Shown here: in pieces, positions 24,779 through 33,430 of the stretch
Position numbering within the stretch: the stretch's first letter is position 1
Layout: every line of letters starts with the position of its first letter
Assembly: GCA_017505405.1 (NCBI GenBank)
Contig: JAFVPI010000019.1
Span: 1-64,000 of the forward strand
Origin: Mogibacterium sp.
Lineage (GTDB): Bacteria > Bacillota > Clostridia > Peptostreptococcales > Anaerovoracaceae
Direction of reading: 5' to 3'
DNA length: 64,000 bases
The notes under the pieces: generated by a model
Seen by the model: only the letters and a program-made list of their open reading frames with translations
Databases searched by the model: none
Told to the model about the DNA's origin: nothing
Program-made: the position numbers and the translations under genes

Positions 24779-26815
24779 TCACTCGCTGTAGATATATACG
24801 ACTTCCTCTTTTTCTACTCTCGTACCCGCCTTAGGATACTGGTCGACCACCACGAACGACTGGCCGCTGTGGTCCTCCGGAATGATTGTATATTTGAGAC
24901 CATAGAGCTCGATATTGTGGATGGCATCCTTGCTGTCCATTCCGGTAACATCAGGAACCTCTACGGTATTCTGCTTTGCTGCTTTCTTTTCCGCCTTGGT
25001 GAGCTTGCGTTCAACTCCAAGGTATTCAAGTGACTTCTCGGTGATCTCCTTTACGATAGGTCCGGCGGTGTAAGCACCGTACTGGAGCTTTTTAGGATTG
25101 TAGACGATACAGATCATCGAGATCACAGGGTCGTCCATAGGCGCCATCGCAACAAAGGATGTGTTGGTCGCCTCGCTGTACTTTTTGTTTTCTACACGGT
25201 TAGCCGTACCGGTCTTTCCGCCGACTCTGTAGCCCGGGATGTACGCTGTTGTACCGCCGGCATCGGATACGTAGTATTCCATGATATCGCACATTTCGGC
25301 AGCTGTTTCTTCGGATATGACACGTCTGACTTCGGTGTCAGGTATCTCCTCGACCAGCTTTCCGTCTGAGTCGACTATCCTGTCCACGATCTTCGGCTTC
25401 ATCAGCATGCCCTTGTTTCCGAGGCTGTTGACTGCGCAGAGGATCTGGATAGGCGTTATGGCGATTCCCTGACCGTATCCTGTAGTGGCAAGGTCAACAT
25501 CGCTCATGGTCGCAGGATCCTTTACGATCGAAAGCCCTTCGCCCGGGAGGTCAACTCCTGTAAGGTCGTTGAAACCAAAAAGATCGATGTAGTTGTAGAA
25601 AGTATCCGCTCCCATGTCGAGCGCGACCTTCGCGAGAGCCGGGTTGCAGGAGTGTCCGACAGCCTCCTTAAGGGACTGCTTGCCGTGTGTTGCAAGGCAG
25701 TGGAGATAGTATCCGCCTACCTTTATGGCTCCTGTGCACTTGTATGTTGATTTCTCAGTGGCGCTTCCCGAATCAAGAGCAGCTGCCGCAGCAATAAGCT
25801 TGAATGTGGAGCCCGGCTCGTAAACATCGCTTACGGCTGTTATCTTCCACATATTGCTGAGATACTCGGTCTTCTCCTTGTCGGTCATCTTCTTGAATTC
25901 CGCTTTTTCCTTAGGATCAGACGGCTCGTTGGATTCATTCGGGTCATACTCCGGCGTAGTAGCCATGGCGAGTATGTCACCGGTCTTAGGATCCATGACG
26001 ATGCATGTTATTGCATCAGCGCCCGTCTTCTTCATGCCTGTCACAAGAGCATCTTCAACAAAGTGCTGTATCACGGAATCGATGGTCGTTACTATGCTGT
26101 AGCCGTCCTGTGCCTTGTAGTATCTTGTTTTGCTGTTTGAAAGCGTGTCGCCGTTGTTGTCTGTTGTTCTTACCGTTCTTCCCTTTACTCCGGCGAGCGT
26201 GGCGTTGTATTCATATTCAAGGCCCGAACGGCCTGCGTTGTCTTTGTTTACTCCGCCGAGCACCTGGGCAGCAAACGGGCCGTTAGGATAGTATCTTGCA
26301 GCGCGGGTCTTGACCACAACGTCTCCGGGGAACTCGTTCTCCGCCGCTTCTACCTGCTGCCTGGTCAGTCCTTCGCCGAGCAGCACAAGGTTTTCTTCGC
26401 CCTCAAGAAGTTCCTTTACCTCTGCAACATCCTTTCCGGTGAGGTATGAAAGCCTGAGGACTCTCTTGGCTTTGTCATCAGCGCTGATGCTTTCGTCTTT
26501 ATAAATATACTGTGTATACGCATAGAGCTCATATTCGGTCACAGTCTCGGCAAGAGTATTCATGCGGTTATCGTAGATGGCGCCTCTTTCAGGAGCGATC
26601 TCGGTATCCACCTTCTGCATGTCAGCAGCCAGCACCTTGAGTTCATCGGACTTATATATCTGCCAGTATCCCATACGGAAAATAAGCGCAAAAAGAAGAG
26701 CCAGGATCACGCCAAAACCGAGCGCAAGACGGTTGCGGTTTCTGGAAGTTATCATGTCACTGTTCTCTTCGAAGGCCTTCCTTCTGATTTTTACTCTTTT
26801 TCTGTCTGTTTTCAT
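24779..26815 (-). CDS. Class B penicillin-binding protein with PASTA domain (FtsI/SpoVD/PbpB type)
   Basis: 678 residues: basic cytoplasmic N-terminus, one transmembrane helix (about 31-47), dimerisation domain, then transpeptidase with STFK (336-339), SCN (389-391) and KTGT (534-537). One PASTA domain ends the protein (about 613-678). It is the septal transpeptidase partner of FtsW. Position in the dcw cluster suggests division rather than sporulation, but SpoVD has the same architecture. It has its own promoter region with palindromes and is preceded by a terminator. Confidence 0.93.
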   Translation of the reverse strand: MKTDRKRVKIRRKAFEENSDMITSRNRNRLALGFGVILALLFALIFRMGYWQIYKSDELKVLAADMQKVDTEIAPERGAIYDNRMNTLAETVTEYELYAYTQYIYKDESISADDKAKRVLRLSYLTGKDVAEVKELLEGEENLVLLGEGLTRQQVEAAENEFPGDVVVKTRAARYYPNGPFAAQVLGGVNKDNAGRSGLEYEYNATLAGVKGRTVRTTDNNGDTLSNSKTRYYKAQDGYSIVTTIDSVIQHFVEDALVTGMKKTGADAITCIVMDPKTGDILAMATTPEYDPNESNEPSDPKEKAEFKKMTDKEKTEYLSNMWKITAVSDVYEPGSTFKLIAAAAALDSGSATEKSTYKCTGAIKVGGYYLHCLATHGKQSLKEAVGHSCNPALAKVALDMGADTFYNYIDLFGFNDLTGVDLPGEGLSIVKDPATMSDVDLATTGYGQGIAITPIQILCAVNSLGNKGMLMKPKIVDRIVDSDGKLVEEIPDTEVRRVISEETAAEMCDIMEYYVSDAGGTTAYIPGYRVGGKTGTANRVENKKYSEATNTSFVAMAPMDDPVISMICIVYNPKKLQYGAYTAGPIVKEITEKSLEYLGVERKLTKAEKKAAKQNTVEVPDVTGMDSKDAIHNIELYGLKYTIIPEDHSGQSFVVVDQYPKAGTRVEKEEVVYIYSE

Positions 26816-26847
26816 ACTTCCTCATTTGAGCATAAACATACGGATAT

Positions 26848-26876
26848 ACTATACCACATATGGTATTGCGATTCAA
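26848..26876 (-). promoter_or_regulatory. Internal sigma-A promoter of the dcw cluster with overlapping palindromes
   Basis: Minus strand: TTGAAT (26871-26876), 17-bp spacer, TATAGT (26848-26853). A dyad ATACCA-CATA-TGGTAT (26851-26866) fills the spacer and touches the -10, and a second dyad GTATTGC/GCAATAC (26863-26869 and 26880-26886) covers the -35. Together they form a promoter that a repressor could block. Confidence 0.65.
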
Positions 26877-26910
26877 ATGGCAATACTGTATTTAGAAACG
26901 TCCAATCTTA

Positions 26911-26946
26911 TAAAAAACGCCACCGAACCGTCGCCGGATCAGTGGC
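26911..26946 (-). terminator. Terminator or attenuator between the ftsL-like gene and the PBP gene
   Basis: Minus strand: GCCACTGATCCGG pairs with a mostly complementary GGTTCGGTGGC, followed by GTTTTTTAT. It splits the dcw cluster into mraZ-rsmH-ftsL and PBP-to-ftsZ transcription units unless read through. Confidence 0.7.
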
Positions 26947-26968
26947 ATCAGGATATCTGCGCTATGCT

Positions 26969-27328
26969 TTAATTGTAGGCTTCACTCCTTATAGCTGCAG
27001 CAAGATTCTTTACTTCCGACTCGACGTTGCCCAGCTTTACAACGTTCTCTGTTGACGGATATACCATGCCGAACTGCTGTGTCGCTACGTTCTCTATTCT
27101 GGTGACCCTTGTCTCATTGACTATCTGGCTCTGCAGCGAGTCGATCTCGGCCTGAAGGTATTCATTCTCTCTCTCGAGGATGTTGTTCTCGTGCTGTATG
27201 ATTGCGGCGTATGATCTCATGCCTACCAGTACGAATATTCCGATCATTACGATGGTCAGCAGTCTGACCGCGCTTCTTCTGTCTGCTCTGATTCTGTCTT
27301 CTCTGATTCTCTGTGCTCTGTTCTTCAT
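26969..27328 (-). CDS. ftsL: FtsL-like septum formation protein
   Basis: 119 residues from the ATG at 27328; a TTG at 27376 would overlap rsmH. Basic N-terminus, one transmembrane helix (about 21-43), then a leucine-zipper-like coiled coil (ENNILERENEYLQAEIDSLQ). The order rsmH-this-PBP is the canonical place of ftsL. Sequence is poorly conserved in the family, so the name rests on topology and context. Confidence 0.8.
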   Translation of the reverse strand: MKNRAQRIREDRIRADRRSAVRLLTIVMIGIFVLVGMRSYAAIIQHENNILERENEYLQAEIDSLQSQIVNETRVTRIENVATQQFGMVYPSTENVVKLGNVESEVKNLAAAIRSEAYN

Positions 27329-27362
27329 GGCCGTGTCTCTTTCGAAGTGTGTGTTATCAGTG

Positions 27363-28295
27363 TTACAGTTTTTCAAGCACCCTGAGCTTTGCGCTCCTTG
27401 CCCTTGGGTTTGTCTCTGTCTCTTCTTCCGAAGGTGCTATCGGTTTTCTTGTTACCCTTTTTACATCTGCCACCTTGCCGCAGACGCATACCGGAAAGTC
27501 TTTCGGACATGTACACGGATCGAGTCTTCTTTCGAACTCCGTCTTTACTATCCTGTCTTCGAGCGAGTGGAACGTTATTATCGCTATCCTTCCTCCGCTC
27601 TCCAGAAGATCCGGGAGTTTCCTGACCGCCTCCCTGAGGTGGCCGAGCTCGTCGTTTACTTCGATCCTGATCGCCTGGAACGTTCTCTTGGCCGGATGCG
27701 GTCCCGTGCGTCTGGCTTTTGCCGGTATGGCCGCCTTTATGATCTCTGTCAGTCTTCCTGTAGAGTCTATCGGCGACTCTGCCCTGTCCCTGACTATGAA
27801 TTCGGCGATCCTGGAAGCCCAGCGTTCCTCGCCGTATTCTTTTATCATCCTTGTGAGCTCTTCCCTGCTGTAGCCGTTCACTATGTCGTAGGCTGTCAGC
27901 CTGTCTGAGTCATCCATTCTCATGTCGAGAGGAGCATCCTGCATGTAGCTGAATCCTCTTTCGGGATTGTCGAGCTGGTATGAGCTGACTCCCAGGTCGA
28001 GCAGTATGCCCTGCACCTTTCTGCCGGCGGCTTCTGCGATCGCGTCCGCATCGCTGTAGTTTGCGTGTACGAATCTCTTTTCGCAGCTGTACTCACTGAG
28101 TCTCTTCTCCGCCGCTGCCAGTGCTTCGCGGTCTCTGTCCACCGCTATCAGCAGGCCTGCCTCCGTGAGCCTCTGACATATCCCCGAGGAATGTCCGCCT
28201 CCGCCCACGGTCCCGTCGACATATATGCCGTCCGGTTTTATATCCAGAGCTTCCATCACTTCGTTAAACAGTACCGGTACGTGTTCGAATTCCAT
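27363..28295 (-). CDS. rsmH: 16S rRNA (cytosine-1402-N4)-methyltransferase RsmH
   Basis: 310 residues. SAM-binding motif [13 protein letters not shown] near residue 27, [10 protein letters not shown], and C-terminal motifs [20 protein letters not shown] and [10 protein letters not shown], which typify MraW/RsmH. It lies 11 bp after mraZ, the canonical pair. Confidence 0.97.
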   Translation of the reverse strand: MEFEHVPVLFNEVMEALDIKPDGIYVDGTVGGGGHSSGICQRLTEAGLLIAVDRDREALAAAEKRLSEYSCEKRFVHANYSDADAIAEAAGRKVQGILLDLGVSSYQLDNPERGFSYMQDAPLDMRMDDSDRLTAYDIVNGYSREELTRMIKEYGEERWASRIAEFIVRDRAESPIDSTGRLTEIIKAAIPAKARRTGPHPAKRTFQAIRIEVNDELGHLREAVRKLPDLLESGGRIAIITFHSLEDRIVKTEFERRLDPCTCPKDFPVCVCGKVADVKRVTRKPIAPSEEETETNPRARSAKLRVLEKL

Positions 28296-28306
28296 GAGGA
28301 GCCCCT

Positions 28307-28738
28307 TTATATGCTGAATTCCCTTAGCTTGTCAGTGAACTTGCTGTCCTTCATCTTCTTTGCAAGATCAAAGTCCGCTTTCGTCTCTGCGCTCCAGATC
28401 TCCACCTTGTTCATGGCTCCCGTTGTCACCAGATCCTTGGTGATATGAGCGTACTCCCTGAGGTTCTGCGGGATCTTTATCCTTCCCTGGCCGTCCAGTT
28501 CGCAGAGTTCCGAGTTTCCGAAGAAGTCCCTTATGAACTCACGGAAGTCTGCATCCGACTGCGGCAGCGCCGCTATCTTCGCAGCCATCACTTCGAAGTC
28601 CTCCATCGTGTAGATGTAGAGGCATTCATCGAAGCCCTTCGTGAGCATGCACTTACCTCCCAGCTGGTCCCTGAACTTTGCAGGTACGGCCATCCGGTTC
28701 TTATCATCTATTTTGTTAGTGTAAGTGCCTAAGAACAT
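28307..28738 (-). CDS. mraZ: Transcriptional regulator MraZ
   Basis: 143 residues with two SpoVT/AbrB-like repeats: [20 protein letters not shown] at the start and [17 protein letters not shown] near 83-99. MraZ rings bind direct TGGG-type boxes before their own operon and repress the dcw cluster. Such boxes lie just upstream here. Confidence 0.96.
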   Translation of the reverse strand: MFLGTYTNKIDDKNRMAVPAKFRDQLGGKCMLTKGFDECLYIYTMEDFEVMAAKIAALPQSDADFREFIRDFFGNSELCELDGQGRIKIPQNLREYAHITKDLVTTGAMNKVEIWSAETKADFDLAKKMKDSKFTDKLREFSI

Positions 28739-28772
28739 CTTTTCCTTGAAATTTCAGGGCTTTCAGACCCTG

Positions 28773-28869
28773 ATTTATGTGTTTATCGAAAGCTTTGACA
28801 AGTAGATTTTACCCCACTTTTCCCCACTTTTACAAACAAAAATCTTATTTTTTGTTATGATTTCCCCAC
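28773..28869 (-). promoter_or_regulatory. mraZ promoter with MraZ boxes
   Basis: Minus strand: -35 TTGTCA (28796-28801), 17 bp, -10 ATAAAT (28773-28778). GTGGGG boxes occur at 28812-28817, 28822-28827 (10-bp period) and 28864-28869. Ten-base spacing of GTGGG boxes is the known MraZ operator geometry, so autorepression is expected. Confidence 0.75.
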
Positions 28870-28918
28870 TTTTTTGTGTAAAGTTGCCTTTACAAAGCCG
28901 AAATTTTTAAAAATAAAA

Positions 28919-28945
28919 AAGCAGACACAATATGTAGTGTCTGCT
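28919..28945 (-). terminator. Terminator of the nhaC-SDR operon
   Basis: Minus strand: AGCAGACAC and GTGTCTGCT form a 9-bp perfect stem followed by TTTTTTATTTTT. It lies about 90 bp after the SDR stop and just ahead of the mraZ control region. Confidence 0.85.
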
Positions 28946-29030
28946 TTACATTTTTGTACAATATGTGGGTAAAGAAATCTTTACATTTTTTATGCTTGTG
29001 TCAGCATGCAGTCGCTGCCACAATATGTAG
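28927..29030. repeat. Three copies of ACAATATGT(A/G)G
   Basis: Copies start at 28927, 28958 and 29020, so distances are 31 and 62 bp. The first sits in the loop of the terminator stem. They occupy the gap between the SDR gene and mraZ. Confidence 0.7.
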
Positions 29031-29036
29031 TTTTGC

Positions 29037-29753
29037 CTAGATCACGAGGCCTCCGTTGACGCTTATCACCTGTCCGGTGATGAACGAAGCATCATCTGAA
29101 GCCAGGAACAGCATGGCTCTGGCGACGTCTGACGGTGCTCCCGTCCTGCAGAGCGGCGTCTCATCAACTATCATGTCTACAGCGTCTTCACTTACCGACG
29201 CATTCATGTCGGTGTCTATCATGCCGGGCGATATGCAGTTGACCCTTATGCCCGAAGGACCGACCTCCTTGGCAAGTGCCTTTGTAAGGCCTATAACGCC
29301 CGCCTTAGCGGCGGAATACGCTGCTTCGCATGATGCTCCTACTTCGCCCCACATCGAGCCTACAGTGATTATACAGCCGCTCTTACGGCTGATCATCGCC
29401 GGAAGCACATGCCTTACGCAGTAGAACACTCCGCTGAGATCGGTATTGATCACCTCTTCCCATCTGCTTATGTCAAGATCGGTTATGAGGCCGTAGTCAG
29501 CGATAGCGGCATTGCATATCAGAACATCTATCTGTCCGAGCACAGATACAGCCTTGTCGACAGCTATCTTTACCGAATCCGGATGCTTTACATCGCATCT
29601 GACCGGAACAGCGCCTGTTTCCTGCCTCAGCAGGTCGGCTGCAGTCTCAGATCTGTGATAAGTAAACACCACTTTGTGGCCGGCAGCCGTGAACTGTCTG
29701 ACCGCCTCCGCTCCTATGCCGCGGGATCCGCCGGTTATCAGAATATTGGCCAT
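29037..29753 (-). CDS. Short-chain dehydrogenase/reductase (FabG-like)
   Basis: 238 residues from the ATG at 29753; an upstream TTG is possible. Rossmann motif TGGSRGIG (7-14), NAA near 81-83, and catalytic S133, Y146, K150. C-terminal ITGQVISVNGG is typical of 3-oxoacyl-ACP reductases and relatives. No fab genes adjoin it, so the substrate is open. It is the third gene of a minus-strand operon after nhaC. Confidence 0.85.
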   Translation of the reverse strand: MANILITGGSRGIGAEAVRQFTAAGHKVVFTYHRSETAADLLRQETGAVPVRCDVKHPDSVKIAVDKAVSVLGQIDVLICNAAIADYGLITDLDISRWEEVINTDLSGVFYCVRHVLPAMISRKSGCIITVGSMWGEVGASCEAAYSAAKAGVIGLTKALAKEVGPSGIRVNCISPGMIDTDMNASVSEDAVDMIVDETPLCRTGAPSDVARAMLFLASDDASFITGQVISVNGGLVI

Positions 29754-29760
29754 AACAGCG

Positions 29761-30141
29761 TTACTCGCCTCCTTCAAGGAACTTATCGATCTTTTCCATC
29801 GCCATGCCTGCGACTTCGCTTACATCGTTCATCTCAAGCTTTCCGTCTCCCAGAGTGCTCGGCTTGCCGCCTGCAGCGATGCGCTCCTGCTCGAGTCTTT
29901 CCTTCTCGAGCCTGGCCTGCTCTTTCGCCTTCTCCTTCTTTGCCTTTCTGATGCTGTGCCTGATCATGAGGAACAGTATCAGCAGTACAGCGATCACGGT
30001 CCCTGCCACGGCAAATCCAAAGCTTGCTTCAGCCTTGAAGCGTCTCCAGTTGAGCCTGATGAATATAGCAGCTATCGCCAGCACCAGGATACCCAGGATT
30101 ACCAGGTATACTGTTGCGCCGCCCTTCTTGTTGTTTTTCAT
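29761..30141 (-). CDS. Hypothetical protein with two transmembrane helices
   Basis: 126 residues; helices at about 10-27 and 40-60, then a basic coiled-coil stretch (KKEKAKEQARLEKERLEQER) and an acidic end. Family not recognised. Its ATG overlaps the stop of nhaC by 4 bp, and its stop lies 8 bp before the SDR ATG, so the three genes are co-translated. It may modulate the antiporter, which is inference from context only. Confidence 0.65.
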   Translation of the reverse strand: MKNNKKGGATVYLVILGILVLAIAAIFIRLNWRRFKAEASFGFAVAGTVIAVLLILFLMIRHSIRKAKKEKAKEQARLEKERLEQERIAAGGKPSTLGDGKLEMNDVSEVAGMAMEKIDKFLEGGE

Positions 30142-31580
30142 ACGAGTTCTCCTCTGTCAGCCTTCTCCTGCTCTTCCGGAGTCATTTTAGTGACTGTGAT
30201 GCCCATGAAGGCCATCACAAGGCAGATGATCGGCATAGCATAGTTGAATACGGCCCATGGAGCATATACGGCCCAGCCCACTCCAAGAGTCTTTGCGATG
30301 AACAGACCGCATGTATTCCACGGCACAAGGCACGAAGTGACCGTACCTGCGGATTCCAGGGCGTTCGAGAGGCTCTTAGGATGGATGCCCCTCTCCCTGT
30401 AAGCAGGCGCGTACATTCTGCCCGGAACAAGTATCGAAATGTACTGCTCAGGCATGACAACGTTCGACAGCACGCATGTTGCTTCTGTTGCAGCTACCAT
30501 GCCGGCTCCGCTCCTGATCCTGCTGGATACAGCATTTATGATGACTGCCAGCTGGCCGGAACCTTCCATAATGCCGCCGAACATCATCGCGATCATGGTC
30601 ATGAGAATGGAGCTTGACATGTTCATGAGACCGCCCGTAGAGAGCAGATCGTTCAGAGATTCAATGTCGCTCACCATCATGAATCCGTTGAGAGATACAT
30701 CCAGTATGCCGCCGAGGCTAACTCCGCTCTGTGAAAACGGAGCCATCACTGCCGCGGTCAGGAATCCGAGTGTTATTCCCGGGATAGCCGGTACCTTGAG
30801 AGCGATCGACAGGATTACTACCAGCGGAGGCAGCAGCAGTATAGGGCTGACCCTGAAGGAGCTGCTTATGCCGTCCATGATTATCGTCGCCTGGGATGTG
30901 TCTACGTTGCCGCCGGACACATGCATGAAACCGTATATTCCGAAAAACAGCAGCGCGATCACATATGCAACCAGCGTGGACTTCAGCATGTATTTCACGT
31001 GTGTGAATACGTCTGTGCCTGCCATGGCAGGTGCGAGGTTTGTGGTATCCGAAAGTGGTGAAAGCTTGTCGCCGAAATACGCTCCGGCCAGGACCGCTCC
31101 GGCAGTCGGACCGACAGGCATGCCGAGTCCCTGGCCGATGCCGATGAGAGCAAGTCCCATCGTACCCATGGTGCCCCATGAGGTTCCTGTAGCCAGCGAA
31201 GTGATGGAGCAGATGAGCACGGCAGCCACGAGGAAGATCTTAGGGCTGAGCAGCTTGAGTCCGTAATAGATCATCGTAGGTATGGTACCGGATATCAGCC
31301 ATGTTCCGATCATCATTCCGACAATTGCGAGAATGAGTATGGACTGCATTGCCTTTGAGATGCCGTCTACCATCATCTTCTCTATCTGCGACCAGTTGTA
31401 TCCGAGATACATCGCCATAACGGCAGATATTATTACTCCGATAAACATCGGTATATGAGGATCCACCTCGAATACGATGATACCGACAGCCATCACGGCT
31501 ATCAGACCGCCGAATGTTATCAGGGCATGTATCAGCTTAGGCTGACGTATCTCCCTTTCTTCAATAAAAATGTTCTTCAT
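30138..31580 (-). CDS. NhaC-family Na+/H+ (or substrate/Na+) antiporter
   Basis: 480 residues and about 11-12 transmembrane helices. Family segments TGTSWGTMGTMGLALIGIGQ and GAYFGDKLSPLSDTTNLAPA (near 130-180) are the NhaC signatures. Members exchange Na+ for protons, or malate/lactate in some. A sigma-A-like promoter lies about 65 bp upstream. Confidence 0.88.
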   Translation of the reverse strand: MKNIFIEEREIRQPKLIHALITFGGLIAVMAVGIIVFEVDPHIPMFIGVIISAVMAMYLGYNWSQIEKMMVDGISKAMQSILILAIVGMMIGTWLISGTIPTMIYYGLKLLSPKIFLVAAVLICSITSLATGTSWGTMGTMGLALIGIGQGLGMPVGPTAGAVLAGAYFGDKLSPLSDTTNLAPAMAGTDVFTHVKYMLKSTLVAYVIALLFFGIYGFMHVSGGNVDTSQATIIMDGISSSFRVSPILLLPPLVVILSIALKVPAIPGITLGFLTAAVMAPFSQSGVSLGGILDVSLNGFMMVSDIESLNDLLSTGGLMNMSSSILMTMIAMMFGGIMEGSGQLAVIINAVSSRIRSGAGMVAATEATCVLSNVVMPEQYISILVPGRMYAPAYRERGIHPKSLSNALESAGTVTSCLVPWNTCGLFIAKTLGVGWAVYAPWAVFNYAMPIICLVMAFMGITVTKMTPEEQEKADRGELV

Positions 31581-31644
31581 AGTTCTGATTGGCCTTTCTA
31601 TTTTCTCCGTCCCCGTCAGGGATCCGAATTATGATCCATGTTAT

Positions 31645-31674
31645 ATAATAAACTATATGTAGTGTATTTTACAA
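31645..31674 (-). promoter_or_regulatory. Putative promoter of the nhaC operon
   Basis: Minus strand TTGTAA (31669-31674), 18-bp spacer, TATTAT (31645-31650). It is located between the nucleoside kinase terminator and nhaC. Confidence 0.55.
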
Positions 31675-31719
31675 ATTTGCACCACAATTTCAACATCTTT
31701 TTCTGCTTTTTCAACAAAA

Positions 31720-31742
31720 AACGCCGGTTTTTTACCGGCGTT
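31720..31742 (-). terminator. Terminator of the nucleoside kinase gene
   Basis: Minus strand: AACGCCGG/CCGGCGTT stem with an A-rich loop, then TTTTTTG. It starts 24 bp after the kinase stop codon. Confidence 0.88.
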
Positions 31743-31765
31743 CTGCAATATTTTTCATTTAACAC

Positions 31766-33250
31766 TTACTTCCTCGGTCCGATGAACTCCCTGAGTATCG
31801 CATTATCAGGAACGGCATCTGTCGATTCTATCTTGTCAAAATACTTCATGAACATGAGTATTCTCTTCGCTTCGTCATACTGGGCACTCGATTCCGGTAT
31901 AGCCCTGAGAAGCGGTTCTGCAAAGGTCTTGAGCATGTTGGTCTCATAGACAGTACTTGAGTTGAACACTACATCGGCTGAAGAGCTGTACGGGAATATA
32001 TTGACGCTCTCACCCGCTCTCACCTTAGGCCATGCCTCGAGAGTAGCCTCGGCATTATAGCCTCTGAACTGATTGTCTCTTACCATACGTCGGAGCAGTC
32101 TGGCATCTGCCGTGGACACCCTGTTATGCCTGTCAACGGCGATCTGCGTGAGAGGACTGATGTAGATCTTGAACTTGTCCGCTCTTGATATGTTCTCCGT
32201 AAGCACATCGTTAAGGCTGTGTATGCCCTCGATCACCAGGATCTGATTCTTCTTCAGCGTTGTTATACGCTTGCCGAATACTTTTGTTCCTGAAACAAAA
32301 TCGAACTCCGGAATGTCCACTTCCCTGCCCGCAAGCAAAGCTTCCATCTGATTATTGAACAGCTCAAGATCGACCGCCCCAAGTCCCTCGAAGTCCGGCT
32401 TGCCGTCCGGACCAAGCGGGGTCATCCCTCTCTCAACGAAATAATCATCCGTTCCCAGGTACAGAGGATCCTCGCCTGTGAGTCTTTCGATCTCTGCGCA
32501 TATCCTCTTCGCTGTCGTAGTCTTTCCGCTGCTGGACGGGCCTGCTATCAGCACAACTTTTTTGCGGTTTTCGACTATTTTTTCAGCAAATTCCTCAAGC
32601 TGCCTGGACTGCAGCCACTCACTCTGGCGTATGATCTCATCAGTGTTTCCGTTCCTGATCTCTCTGTTTATGTCAGCAAGGTAACTGATGCCTGTGTATT
32701 TGCGCATGCGCCTGCATTCAGCATATGCCTCGTAAAGCTTGTCGTCATCCCTGTAATCAGGGATGGTATGGTTATGCAGCGCATTAGGGAGTCTCAGGAG
32801 CAGACCGTTGCGGTAAGGCCTGAGTTCAAATGAATTGATATACCCGGATGTCGGCAGCAGGTCACAGTACATGCAGTTTCTGTAATTATGGAGCTCAGCT
32901 ATCTCGGCGATCTCATCCTTAGGACGTTCGGCAAACAGTTCTGCCTTCTCCGGGTACCCGAGCGACTTCCACTTCTCTGCAGCATGCCCTGCTGTATCAT
33001 GCTCTATGACTATCTCGGTGTCATGCGCGATGATCTTTTCCATCTTATCCCTGATCTTGTGGATGTCTGATGTGGTAAGCTGCGCTCCGCCGAGATTTAT
33101 GTAACTGTAATACCCCTGATTGAGGGAATTTCCGATAGTGACATCGGCATGTTCAAAGACGCTTTTGACGGCTTTAAGATAGATGAGAATGGCGGTGTTA
33201 TGATAAGCGCGCTCATCCGTAAAAGTCTTTATTTCGAAATCATTTGCCAT
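31766..33250 (-). CDS. Two-domain nucleoside (uridine-type) kinase
   Basis: 494 residues. The N-terminal 200 residues resemble the additional domain of threonyl-tRNA synthetase (HDTAGHAAEKWKSLGYPEKA). From about 225 a uridine kinase/PRK P-loop domain follows with GPSSSGKTTTAKR (237-249), DDYF and VIEGIHSLND. The fusion is common in Clostridia and Thermotogae; substrates are probably uridine/cytidine. It is a single-gene unit with its own terminator. Confidence 0.88.
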   Translation of the reverse strand: MANDFEIKTFTDERAYHNTAILIYLKAVKSVFEHADVTIGNSLNQGYYSYINLGGAQLTTSDIHKIRDKMEKIIAHDTEIVIEHDTAGHAAEKWKSLGYPEKAELFAERPKDEIAEIAELHNYRNCMYCDLLPTSGYINSFELRPYRNGLLLRLPNALHNHTIPDYRDDDKLYEAYAECRRMRKYTGISYLADINREIRNGNTDEIIRQSEWLQSRQLEEFAEKIVENRKKVVLIAGPSSSGKTTTAKRICAEIERLTGEDPLYLGTDDYFVERGMTPLGPDGKPDFEGLGAVDLELFNNQMEALLAGREVDIPEFDFVSGTKVFGKRITTLKKNQILVIEGIHSLNDVLTENISRADKFKIYISPLTQIAVDRHNRVSTADARLLRRMVRDNQFRGYNAEATLEAWPKVRAGESVNIFPYSSSADVVFNSSTVYETNMLKTFAEPLLRAIPESSAQYDEAKRILMFMKYFDKIESTDAVPDNAILREFIGPRK

Positions 33251-33306
33251 TTTGTTTTCTCCTGTTTTTCTCCGCTGTCCCTCCTTCGTATTTTACCACT
33301 ATTCAA

Positions 33307-33335
33307 TTGACTAAAGACACCCCATGTTTTAAAAT
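33307..33335 (+). promoter_or_regulatory. Sigma-A promoter of the OYE reductase gene
   Basis: TTGACT (33307-33312), 17-bp spacer, TAAAAT (33330-33335). The transcript has a leader of about 90 nt ending in a strong GGGAGG ribosome site before the ATG at 33431. Confidence 0.7.
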
Positions 33336-33430
33336 GAAACTGATATTGGACATCCAGTTTTTTGGTGTGCATTTTTATCACATTGTTAACCAATGAGGCC
33401 ACTTATTTTATTCTTAGGGAGGGATAATAA

